Source of the DNA: Flavobacterium sp. SLB02
Lineage (GTDB): Bacteria; Bacteroidota; Bacteroidia; Flavobacteriales; Flavobacteriaceae
NCBI RefSeq assembly: GCF_009664855.1
Contig: NZ_CP045928.1
Location: 1,068,695-1,132,694 of the forward strand
Reading direction: 5' to 3'
Length of the DNA stretch: 64,000 nt
The translations under genes were made by a program, and so were the position numbers. The first letter of the stretch is position 1. Every line of letters begins with the position of its first letter. Below the pieces are notes generated by a model, which saw only the letters and a program-made list of their open reading frames with translations, was not told where the DNA came from and ran no database searches. Below are positions 41,706-49,696 of the stretch, piece by piece.

Positions 41706-42728
41706 ATGAGTAAAGTAGTTGCATTCGGAGAAATTATGTTGCGTCTATCCACAGAGAGACATTTACGTTTTTCACAATCTACAGCATTTGGCGCTTCTTA
41801 CGGAGGAGGCGAATTTAATGTTTGTGTGTCTTTGGTGAATTATGGCCTAAAGGCAGAATTTGTAACAAGATTACCTGAGAATGAAATTGGCACCTCGGCA
41901 TTAAAAGAAATGCGAAAAATGAACGTAGAGTCTAAAAACATAGTTTATGGAGGAGAACGTTTAGGAATTTATTTTCTTGAAACCGGAGCGGGAACACGTG
42001 GCAGTAATGTTGTTTATGATCGTGCGCATAGTTCGATGGCAACTATTCAGAAAGGTACCATTAATTGGGAGAAAGTCCTGGAAGGTGCAACATGGTTTCA
42101 CTGGAGTGGAATTACCCCGGCAATATCAGAAAGTGCTGCCGAGGCTTGTTTAGAAGCTATTAAAGTAGCGCATAAAAAGGGAATTACTATTTCGTGTGAT
42201 TTGAACTACCGATCAAAATTATGGCAATATGGCAAAACTCCAAGTGATGTTATGCCCGAAATGCTAAAGTATAGTAATGTTATTTTAGGAGATATAGATA
42301 CGGCGTATTTCATGTTAGGAATTCCTAAAGTAAACCCGAATTATCAGGATGAGAAATCACTTCCTGTTTTGTATAGTAAATTGTTTGATGTAATTCCGAA
42401 TTTAAAAACTGTAGCCACTACATTGCGTTATTCTGTAAGTGCTTCACACCAGAGAATTGGCGGTATTTTATTTGACGGAAAAGCAATTTATCAGGCAACT
42501 GTAAAAGAAGTTACACCCGTTGTAGATAGAGTAGGTAGTGGAGATGCTTTTATGGGTGGACTGATCTATGGGTTGCAGCAATATCAAAATAATAACCAGA
42601 GAGCTTTAGATTTTGCAGTAGCGGCTTGTTGCTTGAAACATACCATTGCAGGGGATTATAATCTGGTTACTTTAAAAGAAGTTGAAAATATGATAGATGG
42701 AGATGGTTCTGCATTAGTATCAAGATAA
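41706..42728 (+). CDS. kdgK: 2-dehydro-3-deoxygluconate kinase (PfkB family)
   Basis: This cytoplasmic kinase phosphorylates KDG to KDPG with ATP, joining the KduI/KduD and UxaABC branches. The 340 residues show the PfkB N-terminal signature around YGGGEFNVCVSLVNYG and the C-terminal signature DRVGSGDAFMGGLIYGL with the catalytic Asp. The start MSKVVAFGEIMLRLS is typical of KdgK. Its stop is followed 10 bp later by the aldolase gene for the next step. Specificity for KDG is inferred from the operon. Confidence 0.92.
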   Translation: MSKVVAFGEIMLRLSTERHLRFSQSTAFGASYGGGEFNVCVSLVNYGLKAEFVTRLPENEIGTSALKEMRKMNVESKNIVYGGERLGIYFLETGAGTRGSNVVYDRAHSSMATIQKGTINWEKVLEGATWFHWSGITPAISESAAEACLEAIKVAHKKGITISCDLNYRSKLWQYGKTPSDVMPEMLKYSNVILGDIDTAYFMLGIPKVNPNYQDEKSLPVLYSKLFDVIPNLKTVATTLRYSVSASHQRIGGILFDGKAIYQATVKEVTPVVDRVGSGDAFMGGLIYGLQQYQNNNQRALDFAVAACCLKHTIAGDYNLVTLKEVENMIDGDGSALVSR

Positions 42729-42738
42729 TTAAGAAAAG

Positions 42739-43410
42739 ATGGCAAAATATTCAAGAATTGAAGTGGCTTTACAAATGAAAGAGAACGCAATGGTTCCGCT
42801 TTTTTTTCATTCAGATATAGAAGTAAGCAAGAAAGTATTAAAGGCATGTTATGATGGTGGTGCGCGATTAATGGAGTTTACAAGCAGAGGAGATTTTGCT
42901 CATGAAGTTTTTGGAGCTTTAAACAAATATGCTTTGGCTGAACTGCCTGGAATGATGCTAGGTGTAGGTTCTATAACTGATGCCGCTGCAGCTTCATTGT
43001 ATATGAGTTTAGGAGCTAATTTTATTGTAACCCCGGTTTTTAGAGAAGATATAGCCATAGCTTGTAACAGGCGTAAAGTACTCTGGTCACCTGGTTGCGG
43101 AACGCTTACTGAAATTGCAAAAGCAGAAGAATTAGGATGTGAAATCGTAAAATTATTCCCTGGAGATATTTACGGACCAGAATTTATAAAAGCAATAAAA
43201 GGGCCATGTCCGTGGACCAGTATAATGCCAACAGGAGGTGTTTTACCAACCGTAGAAAGTCTGACCTCGTGGTTTGATGCCGGCGCAACTTGTGTAGGTA
43301 TCGGATCGCAATTAATTTCGAAAGATATATTAGATAAAAAGGATTATGATGGCTTAAAAACAAAAGTAAGCCAGGTTCTGGATATCATTAAAAATATTAA
43401 AAATAAATAA
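42739..43410 (+). CDS. eda: KDPG/KHG aldolase
   Basis: This cytoplasmic class I aldolase splits 2-keto-3-deoxy-6-phosphogluconate into pyruvate and glyceraldehyde-3-phosphate. The 223 residues are typical. The Schiff-base Lys lies in EIVKLFPGDIYGP, the catalytic Glu region reads MEFTSRGDFAHE, and the phosphate-binding loop is IMPTGGVLPT. Other family motifs are GVGSITDAAAA and FIVTPVFRED. It is the last gene of the kdu-uxaC-kdgK-eda run; a terminator-like hairpin begins at its stop codon. Confidence 0.94.
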   Translation: MAKYSRIEVALQMKENAMVPLFFHSDIEVSKKVLKACYDGGARLMEFTSRGDFAHEVFGALNKYALAELPGMMLGVGSITDAAAASLYMSLGANFIVTPVFREDIAIACNRRKVLWSPGCGTLTEIAKAEELGCEIVKLFPGDIYGPEFIKAIKGPCPWTSIMPTGGVLPTVESLTSWFDAGATCVGIGSQLISKDILDKKDYDGLKTKVSQVLDIIKNIKNK

Positions 43411-43448
43411 GGAGTAATCATACCGATCCTTATTTGCACGTTTTTTTT
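43405..43448 (+). terminator. Terminator-like hairpin overlapping the eda stop
   Basis: AAATAAGGA (43405-43413) pairs with TCCTTATTT (43427-43435), and eight T residues start 5 nt later. It separates the kduI-eda transcript from uxaB and uxaA. Confidence 0.5.
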
Positions 43449-43471
43449 AGATTTTAGAAATTGTAATTGAG

Positions 43472-43540
43472 CATTACACTTGAAAAATAAGTTTTGTCAT
43501 TCCTCACAGCAAAATTTACTTTCCTCACACAAGTGTAATG
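43472..43540. promoter_or_regulatory. Inverted repeat upstream of uxaB
   Basis: CATTACACTTG (43472-43482) and CAAGTGTAATG (43530-43540) are perfect 11-bp inverted copies 47 bp apart. Between them TTCCTCACA occurs twice. The pair could be two half-sites of a looping regulator or a long hairpin. It differs from the CGATTA operators of the region. Confidence 0.4.
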
Positions 43541-43614
43541 TTTCTTTTACAATGGAAGATCTAAAAATAAATAAGGTTTTAATGTGGTTATTTATAACAC
43601 TTTGAAGATTTAAA

Positions 43615-45057
43615 ATGAAACAGTTAAACAGAAAAAATACAGGATTAGAAAAATTACAGCCAATAAAAGTAGTTCAGTTTGGAGAAGGAAATTTCCTGAG
43701 AGCTTTTGTTGATTACGCATTTCACAAACTAAATAAAGAAGTTGATTTTAATGCCGGTATTGCAATGGTGCAGCCTTTGAAAGACGGTATGGTACACCTG
43801 ATTAACGATCAGGATGGTCTTTATACTTTGTTTATGAATGGTATTAAAAAAGGCGAAAAAATACAGGATATTGAGTTGATCACCAATATTGTAAAGGCTA
43901 TAAATCCGTATACTGAATTTGCAGATTATTTGGCTTTAGCCAAAGAAGAAGAGCTTCAGTTTATTGTTTCAAATACTACTGAAGCCGGAATTGAATTCAT
44001 CGAAAGTGATACTGCCGATATGCAGCCGCCAGTTTCATTTCCTGCAAAGTTGACCGTGTTATTATATGAAAGATTTAAACATTTCAATGGAGATACTTCT
44101 AAAGCAGTAACCATAATTCCTTGTGAATTGATTGATTATAACTCAGAGACGCTTAAAAAATATATTTTACAATATGTTGATTTATGGAAATTAGAGGATG
44201 AATTTAAAACCTGGGTATCAGATTCTTGTACGTATCACAGTACTTTGGTTGACAGAATTGTTCCGGGATATCCAAGAGCTGAAATTGAAGAATACAATAA
44301 TAAATTAGAGTATCAGGACAATTTAATTGTTGCTGCAGAACCTTTCTTTCTTTGGGCTATTGAAGGTGGCGATGCTTTAAAAGCAAAATTACCTTTTGAT
44401 AAAATAGATTTGAATGTAAAAATCGTGGACGATATACGTCCTTTTAAAATGATTAAAGTTCGTATTCTAAACGGTGCACACACGGCAATGGTTCCTTTTT
44501 CACTTTTATATGGTAATAAATTAGTAATGGAAACCGTTAACGGAGATTTTACCGGAAAATTCGTAAAGAGCGTTATTGGTGAAATTAGTGAAACCCTTGA
44601 TATGGACAAAAATGAAATTACAGCTTACTCGGAAGAGGTAATGGACCGATTTAAAAATCCATTTATCAAACATGCCCTGGCCGATATTGCATTAAATTCT
44701 ATTTCAAAATTCAAGGTAAGGGTTTTGCCTAGTTTATTAGGATATTACAATGCTAATAAAAAATTGCCTGTTAACTTAACTTTTTCATTAGCAAGTTTAA
44801 TTCAGTTCTACAAAGGAACCTGGAATGACGAGGTATTACCTGTAAAAGATTCTCCGGAGATAGTTGAAGCATTTAAAAACGCGTGGCAATTAAAAGCTAC
44901 AGATTTAGTTGTAGCTAAAATATTGACTAATACTGAATTCTGGGGTGAAGATTTAACTCAGGTAAAAGGTTTATCTGAAGCTTTAATACTGGCCTTAAAT
45001 GAAATTGAAGAAAACGGAATAGAAAAAGGTTTTGCTAATTTCAGCAAACACTATTAA
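43615..45057 (+). CDS. uxaB: Tagaturonate reductase (altronate oxidoreductase)
   Basis: This cytoplasmic NADH-dependent enzyme of the mannitol dehydrogenase family reduces D-tagaturonate to D-altronate. The 480 residues match UxaB. The start LQPIKVVQFGEGNFLRAFVD holds the cofactor-binding strand, VSNTTEAGI and TIIPCELIDYN follow in the first domain, and KVRILNGAHTAMVPF holds the catalytic Lys/Asn/His region. The terminal domain (PVNLTFSLASLIQFYKGTW) is diagnostic for tagaturonate rather than fructuronate reductases. It is followed by uxaA after an 88-bp gap that contains a CTTAGCGACTCAGCACCTTAG-like short repeat. Confidence 0.93.
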   Translation: MKQLNRKNTGLEKLQPIKVVQFGEGNFLRAFVDYAFHKLNKEVDFNAGIAMVQPLKDGMVHLINDQDGLYTLFMNGIKKGEKIQDIELITNIVKAINPYTEFADYLALAKEEELQFIVSNTTEAGIEFIESDTADMQPPVSFPAKLTVLLYERFKHFNGDTSKAVTIIPCELIDYNSETLKKYILQYVDLWKLEDEFKTWVSDSCTYHSTLVDRIVPGYPRAEIEEYNNKLEYQDNLIVAAEPFFLWAIEGGDALKAKLPFDKIDLNVKIVDDIRPFKMIKVRILNGAHTAMVPFSLLYGNKLVMETVNGDFTGKFVKSVIGEISETLDMDKNEITAYSEEVMDRFKNPFIKHALADIALNSISKFKVRVLPSLLGYYNANKKLPVNLTFSLASLIQFYKGTWNDEVLPVKDSPEIVEAFKNAWQLKATDLVVAKILTNTEFWGEDLTQVKGLSEALILALNEIEENGIEKGFANFSKHY

Positions 45058-45145
45058 TTGGAATAGTTTCTAGAATTCTAAGGTTTCGGGACGCATCTTA
45101 GCGACTCAGCACCTTAGAGAATTAGCTACTTTAAAAAAAACGATC

Positions 45146-46759
45146 ATGCAAAAAAAATTAATAAAAGTCAACCCAGTAGATAACCTAATTGTCGCTTTAA
45201 CCGATTTGGTGCAAAACGAACAAATTATCTTTGAAGGAACTAGTGTCTCACCAACAACTGATGTTAAAGCAAAACATAAAATCGCAGAGAAAGATTTTAC
45301 AATTGGTAGTGATATTATAATGTATGGTGTTTTGGTTGGAAAGGCTGCTAAACCTATAAAAAAAGGAGAAGTAATTACCACCGAAAATGTAAAACATCAA
45401 AGTGAAAAAGTATTTGGTAAAAACGGAAATTTAGGTTGGACTCCCCCAAATGTAGATCGTTGGAAAGACAAAACTTTCAACGGGTACCACCGTACTGATG
45501 GACAAGTTGGAACCAAAAACGTTTGGTTGTTTTTTCCATTGGTTTTTTGTGAAAACAAAAATATCGAAAAACTCAAAGATATTTTCGAAAACGAATTAAT
45601 GCCCAAAAAAGAAGTTTCTTATAAAAATTTGTTACGCTCTTTAATTGAAGAAAAAAGCGTAGAAGAAGTTTCGGATAAAAATTTGAATGAAAATCTTTTA
45701 GATAATGTCGAGGTAAAATTTATCAATCATCAAGGTGGTTGTGGAGGGATTCGACAAGATTCAGAATTGTTGGCAAAACTGCTTGCAGGATATGTGAATA
45801 ACCCAAATGTTGCAGGTGCAACTGTTTTAAGTTTAGGTTGCCAAAATTTGCAAGTTGATATTTTTAAAAAGGCATTGAAAGAAATGAGTCCCAATAGTGA
45901 TAAAGAAATTTTGATCTATGAGCAACAACAAATTGGAACTACTGATCAAATGTTTCAAATGGTGATTAAAGATTCTTATGAAGCCATTAAAAGAGCCAAC
46001 AAAATTCAACGCAAACCTGCTCCTCTTTCAAAGCTAAGTATTGGTCTTGAGTGTGGAGGGTCTGACGGATTTTCAGGAATTTCTGCTAATCCGGCATTAG
46101 GAATTGTTTCAGATATTTTTGCAGCTTTGGGAGGGAAAACAATTTTGGCAGAGTTTCCAGAATTATGTGGCGTTGAGCAAGAATTGATGAACCGATGTGT
46201 GGATGAAGAAAAAGCAGATAAGTTTTTATCTTTAATGAAAGCTTTTGAAAAATCAGTTGTAGATGCAGGTTCAGGCTTTGATATGAATCCATCTCCGGGA
46301 AACATCAAAGACGGATTAATTACAGATGCAATGAAATCTGCTGGCGCAGCTAAAAAAGGTGGAACTTCACCTGTTGTAGATGTTTTAGATTACGGAGAAT
46401 ATATTTCAAAACCAGGATTAAATCTTTTAAATACGCCAGGAAATGACGCAGAATGTACCACAGGATTGGTTGGATCGGGCGCAACAGTTGTCTTATTTAC
46501 CACAGGTTTAGGAAATCCGATGGGAAATCCCATTGCACCGGTTGTAAAAATTTCTTCGAACACGGCATTAATTAATAGAATGTCTGATATTATCGATGTA
46601 AATGCCGGAACGGTGATTACGGGTGAGAAAACCATTACCGAGGTTGGAGCAGAAATAGTAGATTACATTATAGAATTGGCGAGCGGAAAGGTGGAAACAA
46701 AAGCAGACCAGTTGAAACAAGATGTATTTATTCCCTGGAAAAGAGGAGTTTCGCTTTAA
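45146..46759 (+). CDS. uxaA: Altronate dehydratase
   Basis: This cytoplasmic iron-dependent dehydratase converts D-altronate to KDG. The 537 residues consist of a small N-terminal SAF domain (about 1-95, DNLIVALTDL, GSDIIMYGVLVGKAAKPIKK) and a large UxaA domain. Signature segments are GYHRTDGQVGTKN, HQGGCGGIRQDSELL, GLECGGSDGFSGISANPALG and TPGNDAECTTGLVGSGA. Several Cys residues in these segments (GGCGG, LECGG, ECTTG) may hold iron. It is slightly longer than the E. coli enzyme. A strong terminator follows. With uxaC, uxaB, kdgK and eda it completes galacturonate breakdown. Confidence 0.94.
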   Translation: MQKKLIKVNPVDNLIVALTDLVQNEQIIFEGTSVSPTTDVKAKHKIAEKDFTIGSDIIMYGVLVGKAAKPIKKGEVITTENVKHQSEKVFGKNGNLGWTPPNVDRWKDKTFNGYHRTDGQVGTKNVWLFFPLVFCENKNIEKLKDIFENELMPKKEVSYKNLLRSLIEEKSVEEVSDKNLNENLLDNVEVKFINHQGGCGGIRQDSELLAKLLAGYVNNPNVAGATVLSLGCQNLQVDIFKKALKEMSPNSDKEILIYEQQQIGTTDQMFQMVIKDSYEAIKRANKIQRKPAPLSKLSIGLECGGSDGFSGISANPALGIVSDIFAALGGKTILAEFPELCGVEQELMNRCVDEEKADKFLSLMKAFEKSVVDAGSGFDMNPSPGNIKDGLITDAMKSAGAAKKGGTSPVVDVLDYGEYISKPGLNLLNTPGNDAECTTGLVGSGATVVLFTTGLGNPMGNPIAPVVKISSNTALINRMSDIIDVNAGTVITGEKTITEVGAEIVDYIIELASGKVETKADQLKQDVFIPWKRGVSL

Positions 46760-46780
46760 TTAAAAGCTAACTATATAACA

Positions 46781-46812
46781 AAAAGCTCACTTGAACAGTG
46801 AGCTTTTTTGTT
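46781..46812 (+). terminator. Strong terminator after uxaA
   Basis: A perfect 11-bp stem (46781-46791 with 46797-46807, loop TGAAC) runs into TTGTTTTTT. A further 12-bp inverted repeat (ACCATTAAGATA with TATCTTAATGGT) follows at about 46817-46866. Confidence 0.85.
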
Positions 46813-46869
46813 TTTTACCATTAAGATATAAGCTTTGAACTTCATTTTCTTACTATCTTAATGGTAAAA

Positions 46870-46893
46870 AAAAGTTCATTGTTAAATGAACTT
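46870..46893 (-). terminator. Terminator of the LacI-family regulator
   Basis: On the minus strand a 9-bp stem (46885-46893 with 46872-46880, loop of 4) is followed by a run of T residues, 14 bp after the stop codon at 46908. Confidence 0.75.
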
Positions 46894-46907
46894 ATATGGT
46901 AAAAAAA

Positions 46908-47936
46908 TTATGAGTTAGATCTTGATGATGATTTACGGATGTGTAATTCAGGAGCGAGAACTACCTTTTTTTCAATTTTAATAGTATCGGTTTTGTCTAC
47001 TTGTTCCAGGAAAACACGCGCCGACATTTTTCCCATTTCAAGTGGCGACTGATCGACAGAGGTAATAGATAATTCCATGAATTTAGTAAAGGGCTCGTTA
47101 CTGAAACCCGCAACACAGAAATCTTTAGGAATGCTGATATTTCTGGATCGTAATTCCTGAATTGCTCCTAACGCAGCGAAATCACTCGATGAAAATATAG
47201 CATCTGGCGGGGTTTGCAATTGTAATAAAATATCAACTGCATCTTTTCCGGCATCAACAAAACTTTTAACGGGGATTACATATTCCTCTTTAAATTCCAT
47301 TCCATTGTCTAGTAAAGCTTGTTTGTAGCCTAAAAACCTGTTTTTGAAAATTTCTAGGGATTGATCTCCCGATAAATGAGCAATAGATTTACAGCCTTCA
47401 TCAATTAAATGCTTTGTAGTGATATATCCTCCTTTAAAGTCATTAATGGTTACTGAGCTAACCCCATCGATATGTTTGCTTCTGTCGAAAAAGATAAGCG
47501 GAACATTTTTTTGTAATACGTTATCAAAAGCGCCGCTATTCTCGCCTGTTACATCAGTAACAGACATTAGGATACCGTCTACTTGCGCATCTATTAAAGT
47601 ATATAAATTTTCGTTTTCTCTTTTTGCGCTTTCATGAGTCTGGCAAATGATTACCTGATAACCATGAGGATGAAGTTCCTCTTCGATTCCTCTAATGACA
47701 GAGGCAAAAAAGTTGCTGTCGATACGAGGAACAATAACGCCAATATTATTACTACGTCCGCTTTTTAATGCCAACGCCAGTTTATTTTGCTTATAGTTCA
47801 TCGAAGCAGCAGTTTTAATAACCAGCTCGCGCGTGCTTTCTTTTATTTTAGGATTGTTGTTTAAAGCCCTTGAAACAGTAGCGGCAGTGATATTCAATTT
47901 TTCAGCAATATCGTAAATAGTTATTTTTTCGCTCAT
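46908..47936 (-). CDS. LacI-family transcriptional regulator of pectin/uronate genes
   Basis: This 342-residue DNA-binding protein has a LacI helix-turn-helix (about residues 4-50: ITIYDIAEKLNITAATVSRA) with hinge LALALKSGRSNNIGVIVPR, followed by a periplasmic-binding-protein-like sensor domain (about 60-335: FFDRSKHIDGVSSV, DAIFSSSDFAALGAIQELR, SITSVDQSPLEMGKMSA). It lies between the uronate-degradation genes and the polygalacturonase/SusCD run, on the opposite strand. Copies of a CGAT-centred palindrome follow the promoters of exuT, kduI and the GH28 gene, and a variant lies upstream of its own start. I infer that it is their repressor, probably released by a uronate-pathway intermediate. 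The ligand is not known. Confidence 0.92.
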   Translation of the reverse strand: MSEKITIYDIAEKLNITAATVSRALNNNPKIKESTRELVIKTAASMNYKQNKLALALKSGRSNNIGVIVPRIDSNFFASVIRGIEEELHPHGYQVIICQTHESAKRENENLYTLIDAQVDGILMSVTDVTGENSGAFDNVLQKNVPLIFFDRSKHIDGVSSVTINDFKGGYITTKHLIDEGCKSIAHLSGDQSLEIFKNRFLGYKQALLDNGMEFKEEYVIPVKSFVDAGKDAVDILLQLQTPPDAIFSSSDFAALGAIQELRSRNISIPKDFCVAGFSNEPFTKFMELSITSVDQSPLEMGKMSARVFLEQVDKTDTIKIEKKVVLAPELHIRKSSSRSNS

Positions 47937-47989
47937 TAAAAAAGGTTTTCAGATTAATCTTAGACAAAAATACATTTTTTTTTATAACG

Positions 47990-48014
47990 TTACACAAATT
48001 GTTATCGATTACCA
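47990..48014 (-). promoter_or_regulatory. Operator-like sites upstream of the LacI-family gene
   Basis: TGTTATCGATTACCA (about 48000-48014) is a degenerate form of the TGyAATCGATTACA operator, and ATAACGTTACA lies next to it. On the minus strand a TTTG followed 22 bp later by TATTTTTG gives the regulator's promoter, overlapped by these sites. Autoregulation is likely. A second LacI-like palindrome AAACGTTTTCG is at about 48028. Confidence 0.5.
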
Positions 48015-48131
48015 TAATTTATAATTAAAACGTTTTCGAATCAACAATGATAATAAATTATAGGTTTTTTTACATAAAGTGTAATTATATTTCATAATAA
48101 AAATTAAATATATAAATTTTTTGCTAATTAA

Positions 48132-48177
48132 TTTGGTGTGTAAGAACTTATTTTATACTTTCGTGTAATCGATTACA
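48132..48177 (+). promoter_or_regulatory. Promoter and perfect LacI-type operator of the pectinase operon
   Basis: TTTG (48132-48135), 20 bp, TACTTTCG (48156-48163, one mismatch from consensus), then the perfect palindrome TGTAATCGATTACA (48164-48177). The operator again touches the -7 box. The GH28 gene starts 44 bp further on, followed closely by susC and susD. Confidence 0.75.
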
Positions 48178-48220
48178 TATATGTAATGATTTGAAAGAGT
48201 AAACAATAAATCCCGCGCAA

Positions 48221-49660
48221 ATGTTTGTAAATAAGATTATAGCACTTAAAACTTTTTTAATCTCCAGTACAGTGGCTATAACAATAATGTCATGTACAAA
48301 GCGTACTGCTGTAGTTTCTCATTCAGATCCGTGGAAAAAGATGGAATTAATTATAAAGAGTATTCCTCAGACTCAATTTGCTGATAAAACTTTCAATATA
48401 AATGATTTTGGCGCTGTAGGAGACGCAAAAACGTCAAATACACTGGCTTTTGAAAAAGCAATTAAGGCATGTGCTGATAATGGTGGGGGAAGAGTTTTGG
48501 TGCCTAATGGAAAATATCTCACAGGACCTATACATTTACAGAGTAATGTGAATTTGCATTTAGAAGACAACGCCGAAATTCTTTTCAGCATAAATCCAAA
48601 AGATTATCCAATGGTTCATACTTCATGGGAAGGAACCGAACTGATGAATTATTCTCCTCTTATATATGCAAAAAATAAAACGAATGTTGCCATAACAGGA
48701 AAAGGAACTCTTAATGGTCAGGCTGATGATACGAACTGGTGGATTTGGTCGGCAGGTAAAGATTATGGCTGGAAGAAAGGAATTCCTTCTCAAAATGATC
48801 CTCAAAACCGCGAGGTTTTAATTGAAATGGCCGAAAAAGGTGTTCCGGTTTCGGAGCGCGTGTTTGGTGAAGGACGTTATTTACGCCCCAATTTTATTGA
48901 ATTTTTTCAGTGCAACACGGTTTTGGTAAAAGACATTACGGTGATCAATGCCCCGTTTTGGATTCTGCATCCCATAAAAACAAATAATATCATCATTGAT
49001 GGTGTAACAGTAAATAGTCATGGACCTAACAATGATGGCTGTGATCCTGAATATTCGCAAAATGTACTCATTAAAAACTGCACTTTTAATACCGGTGATG
49101 ATTGTATTGCCATAAAATCCGGACGCGATGCAGACGGCAGAAGAGTGGCCATACCAAGTAAAAATATCATTGTTCAGAATTGTAAAATGATCGATGGTCA
49201 TGGCGGAGTTGTCATGGGAAGCGAAATATCTGCCGGTGTAAATAATGTTTTTGTAGAGAATTGTGTAATGGACAGCCCCAATCTGGATCGTGCAATTCGT
49301 ATTAAAACAAATTCAAAAAGAGGAGGAATTGTAGAGGATATTTATGTGAGAAATCTTGAAGTAGGAACAGTAAAAGAATGTGTTTTGCGCGTAACGATGT
49401 TCTATAATGTATACGGTTCGCAAACAGGGAATTTTATACCTACAGTGAGAAATATAAACCTTGAGAATATAACGGTAAAAAACGGCGGAAAATACGCAGT
49501 GTGGGCAGAAGGATATCAGGAATCTCCCGTGGAGAATATTACCCTGAAAAATGTAACAATAGCCAAAGTAGGGGAGCCCTACTTATTGAAAAATGTAAAG
49601 AATATCAATTTTATAAATACAAATGCGAATGAAAAAAGAGTAGAAACCATTAAAAATTAA
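48221..49660 (+). CDS. Polygalacturonase, glycoside hydrolase family 28 (lipoprotein)
   Basis: This extracytoplasmic enzyme hydrolyses alpha-1,4-galacturonan. The 479 residues begin with a lipoprotein signal (SSTVAITIMSC, Cys about 25). The right-handed beta-helix starts with FNINDFGAVGDAKTSNTLAF. GH28 catalytic motifs are all present: NNDGCDPE near 270, TGDDCIAIKSG near 292, GHGGVVMGSE near 327 and RIKTN near 361. It opens the LacI-controlled unit with susC only 36 bp downstream. Family members in pectin loci act as exo- or endo-polygalacturonases; which applies here is not clear. Confidence 0.93.
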   Translation: MFVNKIIALKTFLISSTVAITIMSCTKRTAVVSHSDPWKKMELIIKSIPQTQFADKTFNINDFGAVGDAKTSNTLAFEKAIKACADNGGGRVLVPNGKYLTGPIHLQSNVNLHLEDNAEILFSINPKDYPMVHTSWEGTELMNYSPLIYAKNKTNVAITGKGTLNGQADDTNWWIWSAGKDYGWKKGIPSQNDPQNREVLIEMAEKGVPVSERVFGEGRYLRPNFIEFFQCNTVLVKDITVINAPFWILHPIKTNNIIIDGVTVNSHGPNNDGCDPEYSQNVLIKNCTFNTGDDCIAIKSGRDADGRRVAIPSKNIIVQNCKMIDGHGGVVMGSEISAGVNNVFVENCVMDSPNLDRAIRIKTNSKRGGIVEDIYVRNLEVGTVKECVLRVTMFYNVYGSQTGNFIPTVRNINLENITVKNGGKYAVWAEGYQESPVENITLKNVTIAKVGEPYLLKNVKNINFINTNANEKRVETIKN

Positions 49661-49696
49661 AAACTTTCAATTTAACCAAAACTATTTAACCACACT

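Noticed and set aside
48373..49201. Minus-strand frames across the first GH28 gene
   Set aside because: They overlap a gene with all four GH28 motifs intact.
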